From Sporopachydermia quercuum (taxonomy: Eukaryota > Ascomycota > Sporopachydermiomycetes > Sporopachydermiales > Sporopachydermiaceae): a stretch of 64,000 nt of DNA. The notes under the pieces are model-generated. The model was not told the origin of the DNA, did no database searches, and was given only the letters and a program-made list of their open reading frames with translations. Positions 10,809 through 21,225 of this stretch are shown here, in pieces; positions within the stretch are counted from its first letter, which is position 1; each line of letters begins with the position of its first letter. The stretch is from positions 868,001 through 932,000 of the forward strand of contig BCGN01000006.1 in assembly GCA_001599295.1 (NCBI GenBank). The letters run 5' to 3'. Made by a program: the position numbers and the translations under genes.

Positions 10809-11432
10809 ATGAAATACGTTATAGAGCATATGGAATCAGGATTCTCTGACTGGGTGATTCTAGAATACGCAAGCATCATTCAACAAGTAGGCAAAGAGAA
10901 TCTGATTTTAACATCTCTGCCAAAGGGAACAACAGAAGAAGAGTTACCCTCTCAACTGGTAAAACTAGGCTTACAATGGACTACTGATGAAGTCATCAAC
11001 CTTATGAACGAAGATGGTGCTTCTCTAGATAAGTCAAGAGTATGTTTATTGGACCCATCAGCTAAAGATGACCTAGAACCGGAAGACAAAGAGAAATACG
11101 ACTATTTTGTGTTTGGGGGTATTCTAGGTGATCATCCACCAAGAGACAGAACTGGTGAACTTAGAAAGCATGGATTTGTTGGGAAAAGACTAGGAGAAGT
11201 TCAACTTACTACTGATACAGCTGTTAGATTTACCCAAATAATAATTGACAAGAAGACAAAGCTACAGGATATCCCAGTTGTTGATTTCCCCGAATTGAAA
11301 TTCTCCAAACATGAATCAACAGAAATGCCTTTTAGATACGTTAAAGATAGCAAAGGGAAACCAATATTACCTGAAGGAATGTTCGAGCTTATCAAAAAGG
11401 ATTCAGAGAAATCATTAGATGGTCTTCTGTAA
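10809..11432 (+). CDS. SFM1: SPOUT-family protein arginine methyltransferase Sfm1
   Basis: Encodes 207 residues (213 in S. cerevisiae). Sfm1 methylates an arginine of ribosomal protein uS3 (Rps3) using S-adenosylmethionine. It is a SPOUT-fold enzyme, unlike the usual PRMTs. The knotted SAM-binding region is recognisable as YFVFGGILGDHPPRDRTGEL (about residues 97-120) and LRKHGFVGKRLGEVQLTTDT. The N-terminus MKYVIEHMESGFSDWVILEY is typical of the family. The start is the ATG at 10809; the in-frame TTG six bases upstream is not needed. The gene lies on the plus strand, opposite to its orientation relative to neighbours in S. cerevisiae (YOR021C), while HSP10, the subunit k-like gene, DDL1 and AHC1 keep their relative order and strand. 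Confidence 0.94.
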   Translation: MKYVIEHMESGFSDWVILEYASIIQQVGKENLILTSLPKGTTEEELPSQLVKLGLQWTTDEVINLMNEDGASLDKSRVCLLDPSAKDDLEPEDKEKYDYFVFGGILGDHPPRDRTGELRKHGFVGKRLGEVQLTTDTAVRFTQIIIDKKTKLQDIPVVDFPELKFSKHESTEMPFRYVKDSKGKPILPEGMFELIKKDSEKSLDGLL

Positions 11433-11626
11433 AATGCATATCAAGCAGAAGAGTTTCAACTTAATATACAACAAACAATTATGAAGTTTTCTAGAATTTT
11501 TTCCGGTCTACGATCATCAACAAATAACTAATAATTGAGAATAAAACCTCTGGTTATATCCATATAATTTAAACAATCTGAAAGGAATGAATACCGACTA
11601 TACGTTCATTATATATACAAATAGAA

Positions 11627-13933
11627 TCAAGCCTCGAATCCTTTTTCCATCAATTGTTTCTTTACTTTTTTCAAATCCCGTTCATTAAAAAGCTCTTTCA
11701 AAAGAAAACTTGCAAAATCTTCCGAATCCCAGTATGAAATATGAGAACTTATTGTTGAGATGAGAGATAAATCGAAATATCCTTCTTTCAACGAATAATC
11801 TATACGGCCATTCTTATTCAACGTCAATAATGTATCAATTAATTCCTCTGATGCTTGGAACTTCTTTGCTTTTTCATTTTTAACTCTACCATCATCAACA
11901 GCTCGTTTTTTCTCATCCTTTTGTAATGCTTCTGACAGTTTTATATAATTAGTTAACTGTCTATTCAACCCTTTTGGCATCGTTGTACTTTTCTTACTGA
12001 TATTATCTAGCAGTAAATTCCAAGTGTCAGCAGCTGTTTCAGCAAGCTTATTTCCCATTGTTTCTATTTCTGATAATTGCATATTAAAGGCATTTGAATA
12101 ACCAATTTCAACAGGATCAAGCAAACTCAACATTTTGTTAATCAATGGTTCAACCCTATAACCAACAGGATCACAAGGATGGAATATATTATAGTAGTTA
12201 CTAGTTTTCGGGGCCATTAAAGGGGCATGTAGAAATTCTGCTAATGATGGGTTTTCATACTTTACTGGTTCTTTCTGCTCAATCAACGCCCTTGAAGTTA
12301 TTCTTTGATCCGAAATCAATTTAAAGACACCCACTGGCGATCCAATACTAAAAAAGTTTTCAACATCAAATGATAATTGTTTATCCGAAGAAATATCAGA
12401 TTCCGCCGGTACTTTTTTTGGTTGAAGAGACAGCATGTCGAATGTTATCGCTGAACCCAGAGAATGACCTATAATTGATACTTTTCCATTAAAATCTGGA
12501 TTGTGCTTTTTAAACAAATTGTATATTCGATTGCATTCGGATGTTACAATTGATATAATCTCACTTCTATGGTGTTTTTCATAATAGAGAATGATATCTA
12601 AAACAACATCACCTAGTATACCTCTTACAGATCTTATGCCATTAACACTTATATCTGATAAGTTAGGGGGTTCGGAAGCATTGAATTCCGTTTCAATGGT
12701 TTTGAAAGAAGTTTTGTTTCTCCAAGAAACAGGTAATACTTGTACCTTACAGTTCTTCAATGCGTGATCATCAGTTTCACTATCAGAATCTTTCATAGCT
12801 TTAACAGCGTCTTCTCCGCAGACAAGTGACTGTAGGTTTGATGATGAAGTAAAAGTGGTCTTAAGGGCTTTTCTGAGATCATTCACAGTATGTGGAAATG
12901 AGATTGATTCAACTTTGAAATCCAACGCTTGACCAATACCGTGAACACATAAAATCAAATGATCTATTTCACGATGACCTTGGCTATCAGAATCTTCTCC
13001 TGCTGTGTTGAAGCTTCCACCTAATTGAGCTTCGAATGATGAATCTTCCTCTTGGGTTTCATTACTAGCCATTTTCTTCTCATTGGCTGACTTACTTGAT
13101 ACTTCGATTGTTCTATCAATAGTGTTAGAAGCCATCGCTTTGGCCTTCGTTGTTGCACCTGCGCCTTTGCCAATAAAAGATTTAACGGATTCAGGCAATT
13201 GATTCAACCATTGGCCTGCACTTTTATCTGCTTTAGCTGTAGATTTAGCTACTATTGTTGCCAAGTCATCTTGCCAACCTCTTACTAGTTTGATTGATCC
13301 TGGCACTAAGGCAGGATGAACCTTCTCTGCCATCAAAGCTAATTCAGTGTCAACAACATAAGCAGTTTTCAAATCATCATCAAAAAGTATCACTTTATCT
13401 CTTTTATCTTTCAGTTTATCTTCTCCTAATGGAAATTTTATTAATAAACTTTCATCGCTTTCAGAATCTTTATTACCATCTCTATCTTTTGTAAGGTGAA
13501 CAAATTGATACTTCTTCTCGACCAGGTCAGTTAACTCTTTAGACAAAGGAATTTGATCACCGCTTTGATTGATAAACCAAACACCACGTCTAACCGTGTA
13601 ACCTGGTCCCTCCCAGTATATAGGTGAAACAATAAACTTTTTCAAATCAACTTCCATCAAATGATCATCTAAAACAGAAATAAAACGTGATTCGGTTTTC
13701 CCCGCCTGGAAAGCTTTAAAGGCAGTTTCAAGTCGTATAGAATCTCTTGATGGAAATAATTTATATTTTTTAGCAGGTGTGGGTGCATAATGGAATCTTT
13801 CAGGTTTGGTCTCCGGAGTATCAGTGGCATATAACCATTTCCATGATGCTGGTGGAAGTGTTTGAACTGACCTAATTGGCCTTTCAATAGTTGAAATTGT
13901 CATCAGTGTTGCTTTCGGCTTAAGGGCAAACAT
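11627..13933 (-). CDS. DDL1: DDHD-domain phospholipase A1 (Ddl1-like)
   Basis: Encodes 768 residues from ATG 13933. This is the PA-PLA1/DDHD family: intracellular phospholipases related to human DDHD1/2 and S. cerevisiae Ddl1, which acts on mitochondrial phospholipids including cardiolipin. The N-terminal half holds a WWE-like region (YWEGPGYTVRRGVWF, about residues 105-120). The lipase motif GHSLGSAITFD carries the nucleophile Ser at about residue 491. The DDHD domain follows, with FFSIGSPVGVF and NIFHPCDPVGYRVEPL. The C-terminal domain ends in a segment predicted to be helical (RIDYSLKEGYFD to the end). It is convergent with SFM1, 194 bp apart. The Leu in GHSLG is encoded by CTG, supporting standard decoding. 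Family certain; orthology to YOR022C supported by synteny. Confidence 0.93.
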   Translation of the reverse strand: MFALKPKATLMTISTIERPIRSVQTLPPASWKWLYATDTPETKPERFHYAPTPAKKYKLFPSRDSIRLETAFKAFQAGKTESRFISVLDDHLMEVDLKKFIVSPIYWEGPGYTVRRGVWFINQSGDQIPLSKELTDLVEKKYQFVHLTKDRDGNKDSESDESLLIKFPLGEDKLKDKRDKVILFDDDLKTAYVVDTELALMAEKVHPALVPGSIKLVRGWQDDLATIVAKSTAKADKSAGQWLNQLPESVKSFIGKGAGATTKAKAMASNTIDRTIEVSSKSANEKKMASNETQEEDSSFEAQLGGSFNTAGEDSDSQGHREIDHLILCVHGIGQALDFKVESISFPHTVNDLRKALKTTFTSSSNLQSLVCGEDAVKAMKDSDSETDDHALKNCKVQVLPVSWRNKTSFKTIETEFNASEPPNLSDISVNGIRSVRGILGDVVLDIILYYEKHHRSEIISIVTSECNRIYNLFKKHNPDFNGKVSIIGHSLGSAITFDMLSLQPKKVPAESDISSDKQLSFDVENFFSIGSPVGVFKLISDQRITSRALIEQKEPVKYENPSLAEFLHAPLMAPKTSNYYNIFHPCDPVGYRVEPLINKMLSLLDPVEIGYSNAFNMQLSEIETMGNKLAETAADTWNLLLDNISKKSTTMPKGLNRQLTNYIKLSEALQKDEKKRAVDDGRVKNEKAKKFQASEELIDTLLTLNKNGRIDYSLKEGYFDLSLISTISSHISYWDSEDFASFLLKELFNERDLKKVKKQLMEKGFEA

Positions 13934-14609
13934 TATTTAGTTCTTAAAAATTTTTGTTGCCTTGAACCAAATTCAAAGACAGGCGGTTATAATTATTTCT
14001 TAATTATATCTATCAATTATAAGCCTTGAGTATATGGAGGCAATGAGTATGCCTGCGAATTGAATGTGTCAGTTAGTGTCCAAAACAAGTAGATTAGGAT
14101 TGTCGATAATAGAAGCTTCTCGTTGCAATTCATTCAAATGCTAATCAATTGTTTTCAGTAACGGTTTTCTCCTCAGTTGTGCATATTAGATTTACTCTCA
14201 AAGACAAAGAAGTAGTAATTCATCCGCTGATATCTTGATTAGGTATGAGTCCAGTAAGCCCATTCTTACCTTTAGAACAAACACCACCGAATTAATGTAT
14301 TTTCCGATAAGGTGATGAGATGTCAAGTGCATAAAAGATAACGAAAAAGATGTTCTCTTGATAAAAGGATGAGTCAAGAAGGATAAATTAGCTATGAAAT
14401 ATGCATTTGCATCTATACATGGAACAATGTAACCTTTTTCAATTCATTCGTTCAATGAATCTACGGAATAGGCGCAATAATCTACGTAGTCTAACTATAA
14501 CAATGGGGGAGTGATTTCTCCTACAAAGATAAGAATCTAGAGAATTGTAATTCATTTTTGTTTTTCATTTTCATTTGTTAAAAGGTAATATATAATACAA
14601 ATTTAATGT
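13934..14609. other. intergenic region AHC1/DDL1
   Basis: 676 bp between the AHC1 3' end and the DDL1 start; holds the DDL1 promoter. Apart from a weak ATTCATT/AATGAAT inverted repeat near 14450, no feature seen. Confidence 0.4.
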
Positions 14610-16478
14610 CTAGTTTTTACCTTCAACACTGATTTCATAAACAACTCTTTTATCCCATTTCAAAGAGAAGTCAATTTCAGGGGTCATGGTTTTAACTGTG
14701 TCAATTTCGGATGAAGATCTAACGCTGGAATCAAGAACACTATTCCTCATATCAGGTAAAGTGCCAGGAAGGGTTTTGCCTGCAACAGATCTGGGAACAG
14801 TCTTATCAGTGGAACGATTCATGGTAGTATCAGCAGTTTCGGATTTGACATTAGGAGTTGTGCTGTTGATGATTGTGGCCGTACTGTTTTCTGTACTATA
14901 GTCATCGCTACTTCTGGATTCGTCATTATTCTCCTCATTGATTTTCTTTGCATTAGAATTCAATTTGCTCACTTTAATTGCCGGGCCATTATGATGCGAA
15001 CTGCTCCCCTTCCTTCGTTTGCGCTTTTTACTCAATTCTTGAGTGGAAGCTTGAACTTTACTAATTTCACCCAATGACAAACCCCCATAGTATTTCTCTA
15101 AGATCTCATCAACATCCAATGATAGTTTCCTAGCTTCTGCCAGAGTCCTAGCAAACGATGGATTTTTATTTATTAGTACAGATTGAACAGACTCTTCGTC
15201 ATCAAGTGAATTGTTCTCTTCAGTTTTAGCTTCAGTTTCTTGTGACACTTTTTCGCGAACCATCTCAAACAAACTTTCAAAATCGTTTATGTCTCTAGTT
15301 TCTGGTATAATTGATTGAGACACGGAATCAGAAGTGAGTATTTCAGATGTAGTTTTAGATGAAGGGGTTTGGGCGGATGTTTCATTAGAAGTCTTAAGAG
15401 GTGTGGACACAAGTGAGTCTACTTTCTGTGCCGGTGCTGGGGAAGATGCAGCTACAACTGAGTTCTCCTCCATTATCGGCACACCACATTCCCGTGCCGC
15501 AGCAGTGTGTGACATGATTTCCTTACCATGTGCGATACGGCAATGATTGATAAATCCTTGAGGAGAAGAAAAGTTCGATCGTTGACAGTTGGGATCTGGA
15601 CAAATGAGTTTAACTAAAGTACCATCAGAGCGACGAACAAGACACTGTGCACCTGAACCTGGCATTGAATATGCTCTTGGGGATGGTTTCAAACAACAGG
15701 TTTGAGAGCGAGTGCGCATCAATGCATAATGAGAATGAGAATATGGGTCAAGAGAAGTTTGAGAACCAGCTGAAGCAGGAAATTTATAAAGATGAGCAGA
15801 TGAGGAGTTTGTTGAAGGTGACAAAGAGCTAGATGCAGATGATGTAGATGATGCAGATGATAATGATGGGTTGCTGGAAGAACTGGAAGGTACGGAACTT
15901 GGGATTGAACAACGTGAATAAGGATTCAATACTTGAAGTTGTGAAGATATGTACGCTGGAGATAGTAGAAAAGCGTACTTGACAGCAAACTCAGAAGGCT
16001 CTTGTGATGGTGGATCAATATCCTGAATTAAACTTGTTGGTGATGGGGATCGATTTGATTCAGAAACCCCTTCGGATTCTATTGAGTTAAGTTTGCTTCT
16101 CTCATCTGAATTGCTTTTTAATAATGATTTGACTGTATACCACTGCCTTATCTTAACCATCATGATTTCAACTTTTGCTATTTGTTGCTCAATTGATTGG
16201 ACTTCACGATGTTTGAGAAGAATTTCCAAATCAAATTGTTCCTTTATGATTTTTGCTACACGTTTCTTCTTCTCGGGACTCAAATCAGTTGATTTTTTCT
16301 CTAATTCTAAACTTCTTGATCTTTCTTCAAAATCACTGGCTGTTGGTGAATCAATTGATTTAGGTGTAGTTGTTGCAATTGGAAGCAACAAACCTATATC
16401 TTCATGATTTACTGTTACATCCTGCCCCTTAAAGCCATAATCTTCGCCTGGTGATGAAACTGGCGAGACTTGATTCAT
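14610..16478 (-). CDS. AHC1: Ada histone acetyltransferase complex component Ahc1-like
   Basis: Encodes 622 residues from the ATG at 16478 (MNQVSPVSSPGEDYGFKG). The frame extends upstream to a TTG at 16520, not a normal start. Ahc1 is a structural subunit specific to the yeast ADA (Gcn5-Ada2-Ada3) histone acetyltransferase complex. Diagnostic is the zinc-binding block around residues 275-335: CLVRRSDGTLVKLICPDPNC, then SPQGFINHCRIAHGKE and SHTAAARECGVPI, shared by fungal Ahc1 proteins. A helical basic segment (EKKKRVAKIIKEQFDLEILL, about 80-115) precedes it. A long Ser-rich tract near 205-240 and a disordered C-terminal half flank it. It neighbours DDL1 as YOR023C does in S. cerevisiae, which strengthens the call. 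No defects seen. Confidence 0.88.
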   Translation of the reverse strand: MNQVSPVSSPGEDYGFKGQDVTVNHEDIGLLLPIATTTPKSIDSPTASDFEERSRSLELEKKSTDLSPEKKKRVAKIIKEQFDLEILLKHREVQSIEQQIAKVEIMMVKIRQWYTVKSLLKSNSDERSKLNSIESEGVSESNRSPSPTSLIQDIDPPSQEPSEFAVKYAFLLSPAYISSQLQVLNPYSRCSIPSSVPSSSSSNPSLSSASSTSSASSSLSPSTNSSSAHLYKFPASAGSQTSLDPYSHSHYALMRTRSQTCCLKPSPRAYSMPGSGAQCLVRRSDGTLVKLICPDPNCQRSNFSSPQGFINHCRIAHGKEIMSHTAAARECGVPIMEENSVVAASSPAPAQKVDSLVSTPLKTSNETSAQTPSSKTTSEILTSDSVSQSIIPETRDINDFESLFEMVREKVSQETEAKTEENNSLDDEESVQSVLINKNPSFARTLAEARKLSLDVDEILEKYYGGLSLGEISKVQASTQELSKKRKRRKGSSSHHNGPAIKVSKLNSNAKKINEENNDESRSSDDYSTENSTATIINSTTPNVKSETADTTMNRSTDKTVPRSVAGKTLPGTLPDMRNSVLDSSVRSSSEIDTVKTMTPEIDFSLKWDKRVVYEISVEGKN

Positions 16479-19400
16479 TTTCCTTTTATCCAAGATAAAC
16501 CCGTGAAACAATCTATACAAAAAATATATAGATGTAATGATGTGGATTGAAGTTTCTCTTAACTTCCAATTGACTCCTGGATCTTAATCCCAAGCCAATA
16601 TAATATCAAATAAATGATACAGTCAAATAAATTAATTCCGTAGCAACTATTCAATCCTACTTGCGTTGGTTTGATATCGACTTCTCCTTAATCAAACTTA
16701 GCAGTTCTCAGAATGCATCAATAGATCCGAACCCTCAGTCATGGATTTAAACAACACAATAAAGTGCAGCAAATAACCAGAATCAAATTTGATGATACGT
16801 TAATATATAACTATTATATTTATTATCTCTTTAATAAATACAATTGAACATTAATTGTAGATATAAATAACAAATACAAATAAAAACAGATTCCCTTTTT
16901 CTACCTTTCTTTTTCTTTGCCTTCAGGTTTTGATACAAGTGAAAATACCCTATCTGCGGCTATCGATTTGAATCGGCACAAATGGCAATTTGAACGGAGT
17001 GATGGTAAACTTAAGTAAGCGCCAACACTAGAGATGTATGTGATTTACCTAATTGTCTGTTTCAATTTAGAATAAAAAGTAAACCTTTGATACAAATCGA
17101 AAAAAAAAAATAAACAATGTAAGGAGGCTAAAAATCAAAATGAAGAATAATATATCGATTGATGCTCTTAATATTATAAGAAAGAAAAGGGTGACGTGCG
17201 GATTCTTATGAGGAATTGAATTTTGATTCTATGGAAAATTTCACTGTCTAGCTAAGTGCTCGAAATAAGGTTTGCCAGCTGAGCTTAAACCTTATTTCTT
17301 AACACTTGTTTTGGAATAATTACAAGTTGCAAGTGCATCAGATCCCTCGTTGGAGTAACCAAACACTAGGGGGGATCTTCGCAAAGAGTCAATTGTACTG
17401 TAGATAAGATAACAATTTGGTAGATTTAAATACAAGAAACTGTTGTCTTAATTAGTAGAATGAGAATATTTTCATTATAATAGTTAGAATAAATCAATTG
17501 ATAGATTTTCTTTTGAAAACCTGTAGGGAAAATCGAAAATACAGGANATCTAATTTCGGAGTACACTGCATTGAAACGAAATGTATGTGTATGTGTAATG
17601 ATGTGAAAAATAAACTCACCAGATGATGCATTGGTGGGTTTTACTGTTTAAAGACGAATTAGGGAGAGAACCGTGAAGAAGAATTATAACCTCAAGCGAT
17701 TGTGCAGAGCATCTACAACGTGAATGGAATGAAAAATTATATCATAGACTAATAGGGGAATTAGATGTAGTAATAAAATTAAGCAGATAAAAGATAAAAC
17801 GAAATGAAATGAAATAATTAATTTTCATGGCGATGTTAAAAGGTTGAAATGAGAAGGTTATTGTTACTTTGATTTGTCAACACTTCACACTGAAAATTGG
17901 GGTAAAGGACAGGCAGTGTTGAGATGTTGTTCGAAGAATTTGCAGGCAATAGAGGTAAACAGAGAATAAAGGTTAAGCTCCTACTGTATGGNTTTTTCTC
18001 TTTCTTAATTTATTCATCACATTTTCATTCTTTTTCCTATATACTGATTTATTAATTGATGAATCTACTGCTAGAAGATCGTACAACTATGAATTGATAT
18101 ATCGCTCATTTCCACTTCCAACCATACATCGTAGCATGACAAATTCTAAACTGTTGATATAATTGCCAAAATATGTGCTTTGTAACCTTGATCCATACAG
18201 CATTTAATCTAAATATAAACTTCTAATTTTAAGATAATCTCGATCACCTAGAACAACTCAGAATTAGCTGTCACCAACTTCATTGCCAAACCTATTTTTG
18301 ACATCTCATTCAACGATCCCCTACAGCGAGGGCTCGCCTTGGTCACAGCTCTCCATTTCCACTGTCTAACTTTGGACGCCATACCATACCATACATAATA
18401 CCTACGTTTCCACATTCTTGGTCGCCCTATTTCTTCCTAATTCCAGTTTTACTTTATTCAGTTCGATTCAACTGTTTTTTTACCTTCTCACATACGGCTT
18501 CCGAATCTTTCTTTTCGAACAAACTTTAAATCCAAGATAGGCTGAAAGCTGATTTCGACAGCCCTTCAGATGAGGTTGATAGCAGTGTTACTTAGAGGCT
18601 TGGCATGACAAAAATATAATTAATGTCACATCTATGTTAGTATTAACACTATACCTGACTTTCGAATAAAAGCAAGAAAAGCAGGAACCTCAATTTGACA
18701 GGCATGGGTGATATTTGAAAAGGATTGGAAGTGAGTAGACGAANTTTAATCTACACAAAGAATAGATTTTTATTGTTATAAATGAGAAGTCGTAGTTCGC
18801 AGTTTATTTACGAAATGTGATTTTAATAAATGAAAAAATTCAGTAAAAGGCATATAGGTAGGTTGCACCTATATTAATAACTGTAGGAAACAATATCATT
18901 CTATTCTGTAGCAAACTAGCAATTGAAGCAGCAATTGAGGTAGGGTATATGGTATTGATCAATTAAAATATAAGAGGATCACATAATCTATAGATTTCTG
19001 ACCAAAAAATATGCATAGAATTATGGCAAACGTTAATTTAACCGTTTTGACAAATGGAATCTCAACACGAAAGAATTAAATAACTGAAACGGAATGGAAT
19101 GGACTTGAAATATGGATGTTGAAGACAGATTGATTGATCAACACGTGAAAATAAGAAAATGGAAATGTGAAGTGCGACTGAATCACTGAGGACGGAAGGT
19201 GCGAGAAGTTAAGACTACAAACCGATTGAATAATAAGATGTGAGATCGAATTTCTGGAGTGATAATACAAATGTAGAAGTCTGCAGAATTGTGAAGTGCA
19301 TTTGTTAGGCGAGTTCTTTAGTTCCTTGATGCAAAGTTATGCGAAACTATTAATCTTTGTCTGTTCTATAATTACTGAGAAAAGTCTTACTCCTTCTTAT

Positions 19401-19613
19401 ACATTTTAAATCAAGAACGGCCTCCGTAGGTTGCGAAATGACAGTAATGCTGTTGTTCATTGAACTTTACGATTGGATTCATGATTGTTTGATTTAATAT
19501 ACTAAATAATAGTAAAAAGTGCAATATGTTATTGAGCAAACGTGTTCCGTCTAGGTAGCTATGAATTTATCTGTGCGCATCTGAATGAACTTCTAACATT
19601 TGTTCGCCGTGAA
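16479..19613. other. 3.1 kb gene-free stretch upstream of AHC1
   Basis: Unusually long for a yeast. No ORF over about 65 codons looks real. The strongest signal is a two-hairpin structure at 17254-17383, listed separately. A small GC-richer patch near 18310-18370 contains GCGAGGGCTCGC. Several ambiguous bases occur. It may contain an RNA gene, a 5' leader exon or a regulatory region. Confidence 0.4.
17254..17383. ncRNA. candidate structured RNA: two adjacent strong hairpins
   Basis: Hairpin 1 has perfect 12-bp arms GAAATAAGGTTT (17262-17273) and AAACCTTATTTC (17287-17298). An outer AAGTG/CACTT pair (17254-17258, 17303-17307) encloses it, with AGCT/AGCT in the loop. Hairpin 2 has arms AGATCCC (17340-17346) and GGGATCT (17372-17378), inner TTGG/CCAA and outer TGC/GCA (17334-17336, 17381-17383). 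This is too much nested pairing for chance in AT-rich sequence. It does not match U1, U2, U4, U5 or U6 motifs. An H/ACA-like two-hairpin shape is possible, but I could not place convincing H and ACA boxes. Strand unknown. Confidence 0.35.
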
Positions 19614-20173
19614 CTAGGTACTGTATGATGTTTTCATCCGTTTTATTTGTTCTAACAGTACTCTACATTGACATTTTGATACCCAAGCACCATCTACTTC
19701 GCCTTCTCCATGTCTGAGCAACCAAACTAATCCATAGCCATCCGTTTTGATAATCTCTGTATCATCATCTAAGTTGCTTATCTCCATATCACTCAACTCG
19801 ATACTGATAGATTTCTCTTCCGTTCCATTCTTTACTGGTTCCTCTTTCACCGTTGGTTTTTCATAGTCCTTCTTGCCTACCTTACATCTACGCTTGTATC
19901 TTACAGTTTCTGAAGCTCAGATCTTGGTTAGTAAATTGCTTAGAAATGAAATTCTAGAACATCTAAGGTCTCTTTACTAGTCTCACTCTTCTGCTTGTCT
20001 CGCTGTACATTCGGAAACTCACAAGTGTACTCCGTAAGATACATTGTTGAAACGAGTAATGGAATCCCAGAAGGTCTTAATTTTATCTCCCAGTCTTCAG
20101 ATTTCTGTTCTAAAAGCGATCAGTTATTTGCCAAATGTGATCTTATTATACTAATTCTCCTAGGATCAGGCAT
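19614..20173 (-). CDS. unrecognised small spliced gene (hypothetical protein)
   Basis: I do not recognise the family. The last exon (19909-19614) is open, ends VLLEQIKRMKTSYST and is preceded by TACTAAC (19933-19927) and a CAG acceptor. The middle exon (about 20109-19978) encodes EDWEIKLRPSGIPLLVSTMY and LTEYTCEF, follows a TTTTAG acceptor, and could end at GTAAAG (19977) or GTGAGA (19986). One model keeping the frame open throughout starts at ATG 20173, uses a 42-nt intron (20151-20110, donor GTATAA) and a 68-nt intron, and gives 149 residues. The 42-nt intron is shorter than others here, so the 5' exon is doubtful. The C-terminal half is acidic, then ends DGYGLVWLLRHGEG and a Cys-containing helix-like tail. 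Divergent from TRS31. Confidence 0.4.
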
Positions 20174-20580
20174 TCTCTATCAAGCATGTTGTAACTGGGA
20201 AAAGTAGCAGCACAATTTAAATACTCTCTTACATTTTATGTCCCATTACAGAGTGTGATTATGAGATAGAGATTTGTCTCATAACAGGTGATTTTCTTCT
20301 TGTTCATGCACCATTTGATTTGATTTTCTCTCGAAGGAGGAGATAACTGAAGGTCTCTGTTCAAATGTTGTTGAATGATGAGAATATACTTGAACATTGG
20401 TTACTAATTAAGAGATAGAAACAAGGCATATAGTTGAATCTGTTACTAGGGAAGCTGTTGATTGAATTTGGGTTTGGGGATAGTTTAAGAAAACGTTGGC
20501 TTACACAATATTCAAGCTCCTTCGATAGGTAGAAACTCAACAAAGAGTAGATTGTACACGGTGTGAAACGGTTGATATAA
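20174..20580. promoter_or_regulatory. divergent upstream region of TRS31 and the hypothetical gene
   Basis: About 400 bp. On the minus strand, a 23-codon frame starting at 20307 (MNKKKITCYETNLY) and a following stretch reading REYLNCAATFPSY look coding-like. Stops prevent a clean model, so a different 5' exon of the hypothetical gene may lie here. Confidence 0.3.
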
Positions 20581-21225
20581 ATGAAGAAAATGACATCAAA
20601 TATATCGGTGGTTACACCTTCACAAGTGCAACCTACTCTTCCGCCTACACCGAGAAGATCCCTAATATATGAAAGAAATCTGTCCAGGAAATCTGCTGAT
20701 GTTTCCTTATCGTCATTCAGCCTTCTATTCTCAGAAATGGTATCGTGGCAACAGAGCCAGTCAAGCAATATTTCGGATTTAGAAACACGGTTATCAAAAC
20801 TTGGATACAGGATTGGTGTGAAATTATTAGAACTTATTTCAGTCAGATTGAGCAAAACATCTAAGCGAGAGTTGAAAATTGTAGATCTGCTTTTATCTAT
20901 ACATTCAAACTTTTGGAAGCTACTTTTTGATAAACCAGCAGATGCCGTAGAGAAATCACAATCATCCGAAGATGAATACATGCTTATTGATAACGCACCT
21001 TTGCTTACAAAATTTATTGCTACTCCGAAAGAACTGGGTCAATTGAATTGCAATGCATTCATGGCTGGAGTTATTGAAGGGGCCCTAGATGCCTCATACT
21101 TCCCTGCTGAGGTTACAGCTCATACTGATCCAATTGAAGGATTCCCTACTAGAACCGTTTTTTTCATAAAGTTTAAGAAGGGCGTCATAGACAGAGAAAA
21201 AGTACGGTTTCTGAAGAAGTTCTAA
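20581..21225 (+). CDS. TRS31: TRAPP complex subunit Trs31 (TRAPPC5)
   Basis: Encodes 214 residues from ATG 20581. Trs31 is a Bet3-family core subunit of the TRAPP complexes, which act as the exchange factor for Ypt1/Rab1 in ER-Golgi traffic and autophagy. A short Pro/Thr-rich N-terminus (PTLPPTPRRSLIYERNLS) precedes a complete TRAPP fold: LSSFSLLFSEMVSWQQSQS, the amphipathic LSKLGYRIGVKLLEL, the central LLDKPAD-like segment (FWKLLFDKPADAVE), then CNAFMAGVIEGALDASYFPA and the C-terminal strand VFFIKFKKG. Length lies between S. cerevisiae (283) and human (188). In S. cerevisiae TRS31 adjoins PRP3; here they are about 14 kb apart with the YOR020-023-like block between them. Confidence 0.95.
   Translation: MKKMTSNISVVTPSQVQPTLPPTPRRSLIYERNLSRKSADVSLSSFSLLFSEMVSWQQSQSSNISDLETRLSKLGYRIGVKLLELISVRLSKTSKRELKIVDLLLSIHSNFWKLLFDKPADAVEKSQSSEDEYMLIDNAPLLTKFIATPKELGQLNCNAFMAGVIEGALDASYFPAEVTAHTDPIEGFPTRTVFFIKFKKGVIDREKVRFLKKF

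Noticed and set aside
19614-20173. Resemblance of the unknown spliced gene to Rec114
   Set aside because: Only a few residues (DW, R, spaced hydrophobics, F) fit, and the C-terminal Rec114 motif is not visible.
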